Assembly: GCA_026018925.1 (NCBI GenBank)
Contig: JAKSZU010000012.1
Coordinates: 44,555,218 to 44,619,217, forward strand
Direction: 5' to 3'
DNA: 64,000 nucleotides
Source of the DNA: Tupaia tana
Taxonomy: Eukaryota > Chordata > Mammalia > Scandentia > Tupaiidae
A program made the position numbers and the translations under genes. Positions within the stretch are counted from its first letter, which is position 1, and every line of letters begins with the position of its first letter. The notes under the pieces were generated by a model. That model was given only the letters and a program-made list of their open reading frames with translations. It searched no databases and was not told where the DNA came from. Shown piece by piece: positions 33,091 through 45,007 of this stretch.

Positions 33091-33296
33091 TCAGGGGAGG
33101 TCCGTGATTGTGGTTTCATCAAGGTTAATTCCAGAATGCAGCTTGCCGTCCTTTGCGGCCGCCCAGGGCATGGCAGCTGAGGTCCACTTGACCACCCAGT
33201 CTCCTGTTTTGTTGACCAGGATGAGGCCACCTAAACCTTTGAGCCTTGACTTCATATAACCCAGTGATAGGTTAGCAGCTTCTTCTAATGTCTTTC
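33091..33296 (-). CDS. ASRGL1: ASRGL1 coding exon 6 (last)
   Basis: Acceptor TTTTCAG|GAAAGACATT; 206 coding bases. It begins [17 protein letters not shown] and ends with DETTITDLP and TGA at 33093-33091. It holds the [10 protein letters not shown] and [15 protein letters not shown] segments typical of the beta-chain C terminus. Confidence 0.95.
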
Positions 33297-36200
33297 CTGA
33301 AAACAAGGGAAGGGTGAGACACAACACACATTACAGAAAAGGAATCTGATGGGCAGTATGAAAAACTGAAGCAAGTTAACAAAGATGTTTGGTAAAGGAT
33401 TTCTGCTGGAGAGCTTAACATTCACCCCACCCTGGCCCTGAGACAGGACCCTGGCATCAGCCTAAGTGGTGTTGCCTTTCACCTATATCCAGGCCTGTGA
33501 CTCTACTGCCCTACCTTCTCTGGAAACGTAAAAGACAACAGTATTTTTTTTTTTTTTTTAAGACAGGTCTTACTATGTTGTAATTTTCCCGCCTCAGTCT
33601 CCTGACTAGCTGGGACTACAGGTGTGCACCAGGATGCCCGACCTTTTAGGGTGGGCTGAGAATTGAACATGGCCTCCCATGTGGCCTGGCCTGCCATACA
33701 ATGGCAACTGGCACTACAACAGGTCAAGAGCAGACTATTCTTTTCTTTTTTCTTTTTTTTAGAGAGATTATATAGAGCACATGTGTTTGCTGGGGAGACA
33801 CAGAAAGACAGAAAGCGAGAAATCACCCCCTAAGGGGATGGCCACACTGCAATCCCTTCTTCTCAATTCTCCTTTTGGGATTTTGGGCACACATGTACAT
33901 ATGCCCGACATGAGTTTCAAGCCACCAGGTCTGTGACTCAAACGGCGGTTGTCTACATGGGAGGCCAGCGACATAACCATTAAGCCATCTGCTGGTCCCA
34001 ATCAGAGTATTCTAAACGCTCCCATTCCAGATCCTAGCAGGATAGAGAAGAAGTCAAATTGTTAAAACCTAAAAGCAACACTGTGGCCAACGGGAAAAGG
34101 TTTTATAGAGTTTTCCATCTATTTATCAAGTAGCTCCTGTGTCCTTGTCTGTACAGACAATGGAGCTGTTCTGTGTTCTCTGTACCTTGTTCCACGTGGA
34201 AAAGAGTGAGCCTGGCCAGGTTCACCTTCAGGATGCTTTCCCCGTGCCCCGTGGTTGAAATGGCTCCAATGTCATTATCAGCATAACCTCCAGATCCTGT
34301 TCAAAAAAAGATGACTGGGTTTAGCTGAGCAGCACCTACAACAGTTCAGAAATTCAAACGTATCACAAGCCTAAAGCGACATAAATCCCAAAGATTGCCA
34401 AAGTGTAGACAGAGGTCAGAGTAGTTGCCATGACCCGGTGGATGCGAAGGCGGAAGGAAGTGCTGTGTAAACACCTGGAATCTAGGAGGAAGGAGGGAGC
34501 CTCAGGGGAAGGAGCCCCCCACCCCCTTCACAGAGCATCATACAAGGGCAGCCCCTCCTCTGCCCAAAGACGCTACGCCCATCTCCTCCATACGCTATGA
34601 AGGAGGAACACCATGGCCGTGTCGCATGGATCACTGTGATCTATTTCCCCCAGACTTCCAGTTCCTCAGGATCCTGGGTGCCCAGGTTGACCCAGAGACA
34701 TAAACCCAGAGTCACCCATGTGGTTACTCGCACTGCAGTCCAGTACGCTGTGGACCGGGCCACCTAGGCAAGGCCTAAAGCTACTTTGATAAGATTTCTT
34801 CCTTATTTTGGTCTGGGGCCAAGCAACCTTACAGCCTTTTCTCCGTCGTTTCTCTAGCTGTTCACACGCAGCCCGTGGGGTCCCCTGGCCCTGCCTGACG
34901 GGGTTCACCTTAACTCTTCCCTAGTCCACACAGAAGCACTACATGACTGATGGCCGTTTGTCTTATTTACTGACGGTGGGTATGGGCAAAGGGTTCAGGA
35001 GTTAGTTAGGATGTCGGGCTAAATGTCACAGGATCCCAAGAGTTCTCAAAGGCAGGTGACACCCTCATTCCAGTTCTGGTTCTGGAGGGAGCTGAAACTA
35101 AGAGGTGAATGTGAACGACTGTAACGGAAGGCAGCCTTGTTCCTCTGTCTTGTAAGCTTCTGTGTGGGACGAACTGGCCAGACCTCGTGGTGTCGGTAAA
35201 GCTCTCCTATCTGGAAGCGGCCACGTCTCTGATTTCTTTCCAGTTACTCTAGGACCATGAAAGGCCAAGGTGACCCTGGCATGGGCAGGACTGTGAAGCC
35301 CCTCTCCTGTGTGTTTCTCAAGATGACAACTTCATTGCCTGAGGTGACTGCTGCCGTCCCTCCTGACTGTCCGTGCAGGGCCCTCTCTGGCCAGTGGGAG
35401 CACCTGTCGGGGAGGGCTCATCAGAAAGGCCACGTAGGGCACACCTGGTCCTCCTAACCAAGGCAAGGACTTGAAAGAATTTAGACTGTGCCTTTTCTCT
35501 CCGTTGTTACGTCGCAAGCTCAAAATCAGTTTCTAGGAACAGACCTGGGGCAGCCCTGCAGCCCAGCCTGAAGCCTGCTGGCTGCAAGCCGCACTAATGA
35601 TTGGGCACGTTTTAGTAGGAGGATGCTATGGAGAATAAAAGAGATGATTTCCTGTCTCTGGGGTGAGTTACCCAGCCTCTACTCCTTAAGAAACTTCAAG
35701 TGTCTCCTCTGAGTTAATAACAGAATAAAGGGTACCAAGTATTATCAAAAGTACAGATTATTATTAAGGATCAGGGGAACAAATTCAAGAGGTAGGGAAG
35801 GGTTATTTTCCCACTAAAAGTATGAGCTGCTCTTTCCAGTAGATGAAACAATTTTGTTGTTTCTCAAAACTTCAGTCATCTGCAGGGCTTAATGGGGGTT
35901 CCCATGAGAAAAGATGGACAGTCTGCACAGGGTGGGACGGACATGGCCGCCCCACCCTGCCACTCCCTCCTCCTGAGAATGAGCTAATGCTGTAACTCTC
36001 ATGTAAAGAATCTCTCAATCCGTGACATCTGGGTGGATGGGTGCCACTTCATGCCACTCTAGTCTAGTAAATGCCAACTTAGATTCTCAGCTTTCTCAGA
36101 TGGTTAATTCGAGCCTGTGCCTGGGAAGAGGTTTTGTGTACTTCGTTCCTCTGGGAGGAAGTCTGCAGATCCTGAAACTGGGGCCAAAGAGAAGACAGAG

Positions 36201-39200
36201 GTGGGGCTGGCAGGTGGCGTGGTGGTTAAGAGCACCGGACTCCCGCATGGCTGACTGTGGTTTGAGTCCTGGACCTGGCAGCTTGCTTTCTCACTTCTCT
36301 CTCTGTCCCTTTCTGATCAAATTTAAAATAAATTAAATTAAAAAAAAAAAAAGAGAGAAGACAGAGGCACTACAGGATCGCTTGGGGCAATTTTTTCATT
36401 CCCCCATCTCCATTTCCTTCCTGAAGTCCTTCCCAAAAGGCATGGAGTCGAGGAAAAACAGTGCCTGCTGGATACGGACACTCTCAAAGCAATGTCCTCA
36501 GTAACCCCTCCCACTCCAATTGCCACTCCCAGAAATTCTGAAGCTACCACCAAGAGGAGAAAAGAAATGAAGTTAAAAAAAGAGAGACGACAGGGACCAG
36601 CAGTTAGCGTAATGGCTATGTCGCTGGACTCCCATGTAGTCGACCGCAGTTCGCGTCCCGGACCCGGTGGCTTAAAACTCACACTGGGCGTGTGTGCGTG
36701 CGTGCCCAAGATCCCGAGAGGAGAACAGAGGAGAAGGGATTGCGGCATGGCCATCCCCCCCGGGGGGTGATTTCTCGTTTCTGTCTCTCTCTCTCTGTCC
36801 GTCTGGCAAGCACATGCGCCCTATAGCAAAAACCTCTCTAAAAAAAAAAAAAAAAAAAAAAAGAGAGACAGAGAGAGAGAGAGAGAGATGACAGGCCAGT
36901 AGTAGTTAAGGTGCTGGACTCCCATATGGCTGACCATGGTTTGAGTTCCAGACCAGGCAGCCTGAAACTCACACTGGGCATATGTGCGTGTGTATGGCCA
37001 AAATCCTAAGAGGAGAATGGAGGAGAAGGGATTGCGGTGTGGCCATCCACCCTCAGGGGTGATTTCTCACTTTCCCTCTCACTGTTTCTTTCTTTCTCTC
37101 TTTGGCAAATGCACACAGGCTATGGCAAAAACCTTAAAACAAAACAAGAGGGAGAGAGAGAGAGACAGGCAGAGACAGAGAATGAGAAGCTGGTGACAAG
37201 GAAGAACAGAAGTGCCTCAGTCCTACCTACACACGGTGTGTCCCCAACTCGGCCAACCATCTTATTAACGATGCCGCCTGTAGAAGTTGCATAAGCTACG
37301 TTTCCTTTGGAGTCCAAGGCAACGGCACCCACGGTTCCCAAATTTCTGCCAAAAATAAACAGAAAAAAGTGACAGGCTGAAGATGGGGAACACTCTCACA
37401 ATTAACAGTGTATAGCTTAAAATCCCTTAAATTTCCAAATTGTCTGCAATTATATGCTGATTACAAAAATGGAGCTATAATTTATATGGCAAAAATACCA
37501 AAAAGAAAGTGAATGCAAAATAAAAATAACAGATTCAGGATTTTTCTTTTTTCCTTTTCCAACACAGAGGATGATTTTTAAGGCTGATAAGATGACCAAC
37601 ACCTAAGAGAAATAAAATGAGGATAGGATAAAAATAGGCAAGTTCATAGAGAAGGAGCCATAAACAAATGCAAAATGCTCCAGCTCATTCAGTCAGGGAA
37701 GAGCCAATTAAAGCCACCCTTCACCTGTCAGATAAGGAGGGACTCCCAGTCATGTTCAGCGGCAGGCCCACCCTGAACATCTGTAAGGGATGAAGACAAG
37801 AATGTGAAAACAAGGGCGGCTCACACGCCATCTTTAATATACAGAAGCTGTACATAAATACTGTGGTGAGAGGCTAACAGGAGGTGTGGTGGTTAGGGTG
37901 CAGGATTCCCATATGACTGACTAGTTTGAGTTCCGGCCCTGGCGGCTTGCTTTCTCACTTTCCCTTTGCTTCTCTCTGTCTCTCTCTGGAGAACACATGT
38001 ACCCTATAGCAAATTTAAAAAAGAATTAATAAAATAAACAATTCTAAAAAATACTGTGGTAAATGTATCTTGAAAAATAATTTTCTTGCATTTCCCTATA
38101 TTTAAGGTATACATGTTTTGATATACAGATACATAGTAAAGTGATTACTGTATCAGTAATGTGGTTAAGAGTACCTAAAATCTCGGGGACCGGCGGGTGG
38201 TGGTGTGTGGTGCTGGACTCTCCCACATAGCCAACGGTTAGAGTCCCAGACCTTGTGGCTTGCTTTCTCACTTCCCCTCCCTCTCTCTCAGATCAAATTA
38301 AGAAATAAATGAATGAATAAATAAAATTAAATAAATAATTCTTAAAAAAAAAAGAGTACCTAAAATCTCTTAGCAAATTTCCAGTACATAGAATTAACTG
38401 TTGTCTTCATGCTGCACATGAGATCTTTAGACTTATTTATCCTACTTGACTGCAACTTTGTACCCTTGACCTGTAACTTCTCATTTCTCTATCCTGTGCC
38501 CCTCATTTTTCTAGTAACTATATATATTTTTTGATTTGCCAGAGTGCTTGTACTTACTGGAGGTGGGGGGACGGCCAGAAGCAAGCACTTCTCATGGGGG
38601 ATGGTCATGCCATAATCCCTTCTCCTCCATCTCTCTTTCCTTCTGGGATATTGGGCATGCAAGCAGACCACGCCTGGCGTGTTTCTCACACCACCGTGTC
38701 CAGAGTTCAAACGGTGTGTGGCTGGCCATGTGGGCGGCATCCAGCCCACTTAACTACCATGCCGTCGGCTGCTCCTCCTAGTAACTATATTATTCCTTTC
38801 CGTTTCTATGTCTTATTAGTTTTATTATTATTGCTTTAAGATTTCACATCTCAGTGAGATCACGTGGTATTTTTCCTTTCTGAGTCTAGCTTATTTCACT
38901 TAGTATAGTATCTTCTAGGTTCATCCATGCTGTTGCAAATGGCAAGATCTTTTTTGTGGCTGAGTCACAATTAATTATATATATATATTTCTTTATCCAT
39001 CCATCTGTGGAGCTGCTGGATACTCTGTTTCCATAACTTAGCTACTGTGAAAAATGCTACAGCAAACATGGGAGTGCAAGTGTCTTTATGAGGTGGTCAT
39101 TTAATTTCCTTTGGGTATACACCTAGGAGAGGAATTGCTGGACTCTATGATGGCTGTTTTTCTTTTTAAAAAGTTTTATTTGTAGCCCTGCCCATGGTGT

Positions 39201-42200
39201 GGAGGTTAAGGCGCTAGATCCCATATGGCCAACTGTGTGGTTTGAGTCCAAAATCTGGCAGCTTAAAAATCACACAGGGTGCATATGTTTGAGTGCCCCA
39301 AATCCCAAGGAGGCTACAGAAGGGATTACAACATGGCCATCCCTCAGGGCGTGATTTTTCACTGCCCCTCTACTCTGATAAGTGCACATAACCTATAACA
39401 AAAACTGGGGGAAAAAAGGTTTATTTATTTCTTCTGAGATGAAGTGAGAGAGAGAGACATACACAGAACCTAACAGGGTCTCCATGCTGCGATACCCCTT
39501 AGTCTCGGCTGGCCCACATCATGGGATGCGAACGCAGGACCTTTCCCATATGGGACCAGTTGCATTACTGCTGTGTCACTGCCTGGCCTTTGTGTTTACT
39601 GTCTTAGGAACCTCCATAATGTTTCATCTTGAAAAATACTGTAAAGGTATGGTTTTCATCTGATGGCAAGCTCATCAACCACCACGATGACTTAGTTATG
39701 ACTGACATGCCTGGATTATCTGATGCTCAGCCAGTGATGGCGGAAAAGTGAACACACACACACACATATAATTCATAAATTATGTTTAATTCCATAAAAT
39801 ACATTTTCTTTTCTTCATTTCCAGGTGCACTGATTATATTCTGATACTCAACATTTTCAAGTAACACAAATTTTACTGATAAATTGCCAAATAAAACAAT
39901 CTTTTGGGGCCAACAGGTGGCATGGTAAAGGGTGCTGGACTCCTACATGGCCGACTACAGTTCGAGTCTCAGATCTGGCAGTTTGCTTCTTTCTTTCTTT
40001 TTCTTTTTTTCCCAAGAGGTTTTTGCTATAGGGCGCGTGTGCTTGCCAGAAAGAGACAGACAGAGAGACAGAAAGCAAGAAATCACCCCGCAGGGGGGAT
40101 GGCCACGCCGCAATCCCTTCTCCTCCATTCTTCTCTCGGGATCTTGGGCATGCACGCACACGCACCCGACATGAGTTTAAGTCACTGGATCCGGGACGCA
40201 AACAGCGGTCGACTACATGGGAGTTCAGTGACATAGCCATTATGCTAACTGCTGGTCCCGCGGTCTGCTTTCTTAATTTCTCACTTTCTCTTTCTCTCTC
40301 TCTCTCACTCTGTCCCTCTCTGGTCGAATTAAAATAAATAAATAAAGTTAAATAAAAATAAAATAAACGAAAAAAAGAGACTATCTTTCTTGAGTCAATG
40401 TGATTTTGGCAAGTTTTTAATTAATTTTAATTTGGAGAAGCTTCACTCTGTTGAGGTAGTGGGAGATAGAGTCTCTAAAATTCCTGTGTTTAGTTAAATC
40501 TCTTCAAATGATAGTAAATTCTGAGTTATAATGAACAGAAAAATAATCTGTTCTGAAACTGGTTTAAGAATTATCTGTGCATCACTCTCCTTCAAGTTAG
40601 ACATATCTTATTTTATTGTAAGTTTATTTCTTCCATGAGCAAGAGAGACAGCACCCCAATAGGGTCTTGATGAAAAGTGTTACGTTTTATTGCTGCACCA
40701 CCATCCAGACTCCTAGACATATATATTTTTGTTCTGTTGCTTCAACTTTTTTTTGGTGAGAGGATTTTGCTATTGGGCGCGTGCACTCGCTGGGGAGACA
40801 GAGAAACAGAAAGTGAGAAATAACCCCCTAGAGGGATGGTTCTGTGGCAATCCCTTCTCCTCCATCCTCCTCTCAGAATTTTGAGCATGTACACATGCGC
40901 ACACGCGACATATTATGTTGCTGGGTCTGGAACTCAGATAGTGATTACTAGAGCTTTGCTATTTTCTTGTCCTAATTACATGTTTGACATTTTGCCAGAC
41001 TTTGAAATAATTTTTACCAAACCTAGAAAATTCCCATTATTTTTTGTAAACAGTGTATTTGAAGGCATCATGAATATAGCAATCAGGCTTGGCTAAATAC
41101 CGGACACATTATAATATTCAAGAACATTACACCGATGTTTGATAATGTCGCCTTTTTCCTGTTATTATCAATTTTCTGTTGTTTATTCAGCTTCTTCCTC
41201 CTAATTTCTGTAATGGCATGTGTGCTTTTTTGTATGTAATTCTTCATGATTAACCATTAAATCTTCCTTTAGTAAAAGAACATGAAGTGGCAGGAATTTC
41301 ATCTGATCTGTTCAAGTTGTAGATCTGATGAGAACAATTTTCTTACTAATTGTCATTGCTTTCAGAATTAAATCTTCACTTAATAAAGAATTTATAATGT
41401 CCTGTTTCTGAACTGTATGTAGGTCATCCTGGAATAAGACTGCTTGGTTTTACTGTTTCCAATTAAAAAAAAAAGCAAGCAGATTGCTTCTTTGACAATT
41501 TTTTGCTTCTTTTATCTTTTCAGTTTTTTCTTTGTGAGCTTTGGTATCCTTTTTCAATCAAAATCTTGACTCATGCTCATTTTCAATAATCTATGAATTA
41601 AAAAGTAAAATATAATTATATTCAAAGTTACAAACTGAGAATATATTTTCACCAAAAAACAAAGAGAAAATAAAAAAAATTGAAAAAAAAGTAATTTGCA
41701 GATAACCTTTCTAACAAATTACTTTTGTAAAATATACAAAATTATCTATTCATATTAGTTAAAACAATTATAAGAATTATAATGAATGACTATAATATGT
41801 AAAGTCAAAATTATTTAAAGGTGATTTTTTTTTTTTTTTTACAAATTTTTTCCTGTATACTTGCCAGGGACAGACAGAGAAGGGGGGAGTGAGAAATCAC
41901 CCCCCAGGGAGGATGACCACACCACAATCCCTTTTCCTCTATGTGTTTCTTGGACTTTTAGGCACACACACACATGTGCCTGGTGTGCTTTTCAAGCCAC
42001 TGGGACTGGGACTTGAACCACACAGTTGGCCGTGTGGGATCCAGTAGCCTTAGTCACCATACCACCTGCTGGCCCTTAAAAGTAGACATTTTTACACATC
42101 TTTTTGAAATTAACTAAATCTTAAACATAAAGAGTTTTCAAAAAGTTTATAGAAAATACATATTAAGAAAAAAAAATGTATAGATTTCAAAAGATTTTTG

Positions 42201-44976
42201 CACCCAAACAGATCATACTTTAATTCCAATTTTCCACAACCTTTTTGAAGTCCTTTTGTACTTTTCAAAATAAAGTCATTTATAATTCTAATAGCTGGTG
42301 TCCATTTTGCTGCCCATATAAACAGCTGGTTCTTCATGCAGGCTGCCTAGACCAGCCCTGACCACAATAGCAGCCAGCTCCGTGAGGCTCCTGAGAGCGG
42401 CTGGCTAACCGGCTGGTCTGCACTAACGTACACTTCAAGTGTAAAAGACAGATTTTGGAGATTTAGTATGAAAAGAGTGCACGATACCACTTAAATTTCT
42501 TATAATGATTGCAAGGTGAAATAACAATATTTTGGGTATATTAGGTTAGATAAACTACACTACTAATTTCACCAGCTTTTCAACCATTTTATGTGGCTGC
42601 TAGGGAATTTAAAATGACATAAGGCTGTCATTGTGTTTGTATTGGACAACACCGTCCTAGACCTACAAAAACATGGATATCAGTATAGTTGTCCTCATGT
42701 GCAACTCTTAGGGAGACCGTGACTTATGAATACCCTCAGAACCACAAACTGACACGTGTAAGCAGGCAAGAGAATGGACACTTAGCACTACAGGGAAACA
42801 AGACTTCACGATGCAAGAATTCTATTCAACGAGTTAATCTTTGATTAATTTTTCTTTTTCTCTTACCTAAGTCCTTCCGCTGTTCGAATCTTCCCCATAT
42901 TCTGAAGCAGCGTCCATTTCTGATGTCAGAAGGGGCACAACCCAGAAATGCTGGGCTTGGGTGGTCTTTGCTTCCAAGACATACAGCAAGAGATGTGGAG
43001 ACGCCTTTCCCTGGTGGCTGAGTGGTGTCAGAGGAGTGGACGGTAGGGTTATGGGTCGTGCTGTGCCGATGCTGAGTGACGAAGGTGCCCATGTGTTCCA
43101 AAACAAATCAGCTGTTTGTGTGCTTGTGAAAGGAAGGTCCTCTGAGGTGCAGGCTCTCTGTAGGAGCCTCTCTTGCTTCTTTCAAAAGTAGCAATGGCAG
43201 CTAGAGAAGTGCTGTTACAGAATATTTTGGAAGCAATCTGGTGACACCTTGAAAAGTGAACATGGGGACCACCAGAGGTCATAACGGTTACATCGCTGGA
43301 CTCCCACGCAGTTGACTGCAGTTTGAGTCCTGGATCTAGTAGCTTGAAACTGACATCGGGTGTGTGTGTGTTTATGCCCAAGGTCCTGAGAAGAGAATGG
43401 AGAAGCAACTGCAGTGTTGCAGTGTGGTCATCCCCCTGGAGGGGGATTTCTCACTTTCTGTCTCCATATCTCTCTGGTCAGTGCATGCATCCTATAGCAA
43501 AAGTCTCTCTCTTAAAAAAAAAAAAAAAAAAAAAGTGAACCTGAACCCTGAACCATCGATAAAGCAAACCCATTCCTACAACTGAAGCCCACAGACTCGA
43601 CAGCTACTAATATGTGATCAATCTGTTTTTTTTTTTTTTTTTTTTTTTTTAGGTTTTTGCCATAGGGCACATGTGCTAGCTCTAGGGAGAGAGAAAGAGA
43701 CACACAAAAACTGAGACAGGGAAAGTGAGAAGTCACCCCCCAGGGGGGACAGCCACGCCACAATCCCTTCTCCTCCATTTTCCTCTTGGGATTTTAGGCA
43801 TGCACATGTGCCTAGCATGATCTTCAAGCTGCTGGGTCTGGGGCTTGAACTGTGATTGGCCACGTGGGAGTCCAGTACCTTAGTCACCACACCATCTGCT
43901 GGCCCCCATAGAGTCAATCCTATAAAATAAATTCTTAATCTGAGGACACATCAGAATTATCTGGGATACTTTTTCCATAATAAACCTGCCTGGCCTCTCA
44001 ATTTCAGATGTATTAAATTTGATTCTTTAGGGAAGGAATCCATGTATGTATATTTTAAAAAAGTTTCCAGTGATTATAAGGCATACTCTGGTTACATATT
44101 ACTATTCTATAAAAGTATGCTGAGTTAACAGACTGAATTCTATTACAACCTCCCAGGCAATATTCAAATTTTGCTTTATTTACTTGTTTTTCTATGAGGC
44201 ACATGCACTCACCAAAAAGAGACAGAGACAGAGACAGAGAGAGAAAGTGCGAAATTACTGCCAAGGGGGATGGCCATGCCATAGTACCCTCTCCATTCTC
44301 CTCTTGGGAGTCTGGGCAAATACGCACATATGCCTGGCATGACTTTCAAGCCACCGGGTCAGGGGCTTGAACTGCAGTTGGCCATGTGGGAATCCAGCAG
44401 CTTAACCACCACACCACCTGCCATCCCTTAATTCAAAATTTTAAGTTACAATGATTTCTCTACACTATGGAAGAGTGCTTAAGGGAGTTCATACAGTAGA
44501 TTATAAACAAGGTCACAGAGAACTAGTTCAGTCTTTTTAAGACAACAAACTGATCGAGAAGCTTCCAGATGACTGTGACATTAATAACAAGGCATTATTT
44601 TATTAAATCATGTCAGGGAAGGAACTCTGTTGGCCCAATCTGAGTTACTGTTCACAGGAGTAATAACTGCAGCTACATTTAAGAATCAAGAGAGCAGATT
44701 TTCCATGATATAGTTTGATTTAAGAAAGATAAGTCAGCAGGTACTAGCCAAACGTTCCCACTTTAATTAAGGCCAAGAGCGTGAGTGATGCATGGAACTT
44801 ACTTTTGGCAGTCTGCTTTCTGAGCCCCTTTCTCCTGCTTCTCTTTTTCCAGGTGCTTTTTGCTTCTCTCTGTTACCAGCTGTTCTCCAGGAATCTCTGG
44901 AATTCCCATAGATGCTGCAAATTTTGCTGCACCTTGGTCAGTCAGAAAGCAATGAGGTGTCTGAGCCAGGAAAAAA

Positions 44977-45007
<31 letters not shown>

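Noticed and set aside
40950-41825. Decayed retrocopy of a lysine-rich protein on the minus strand
   Set aside because: Only short broken frames, no recognised parent and no clear poly(A) end; kept as unknown A/T-rich DNA.
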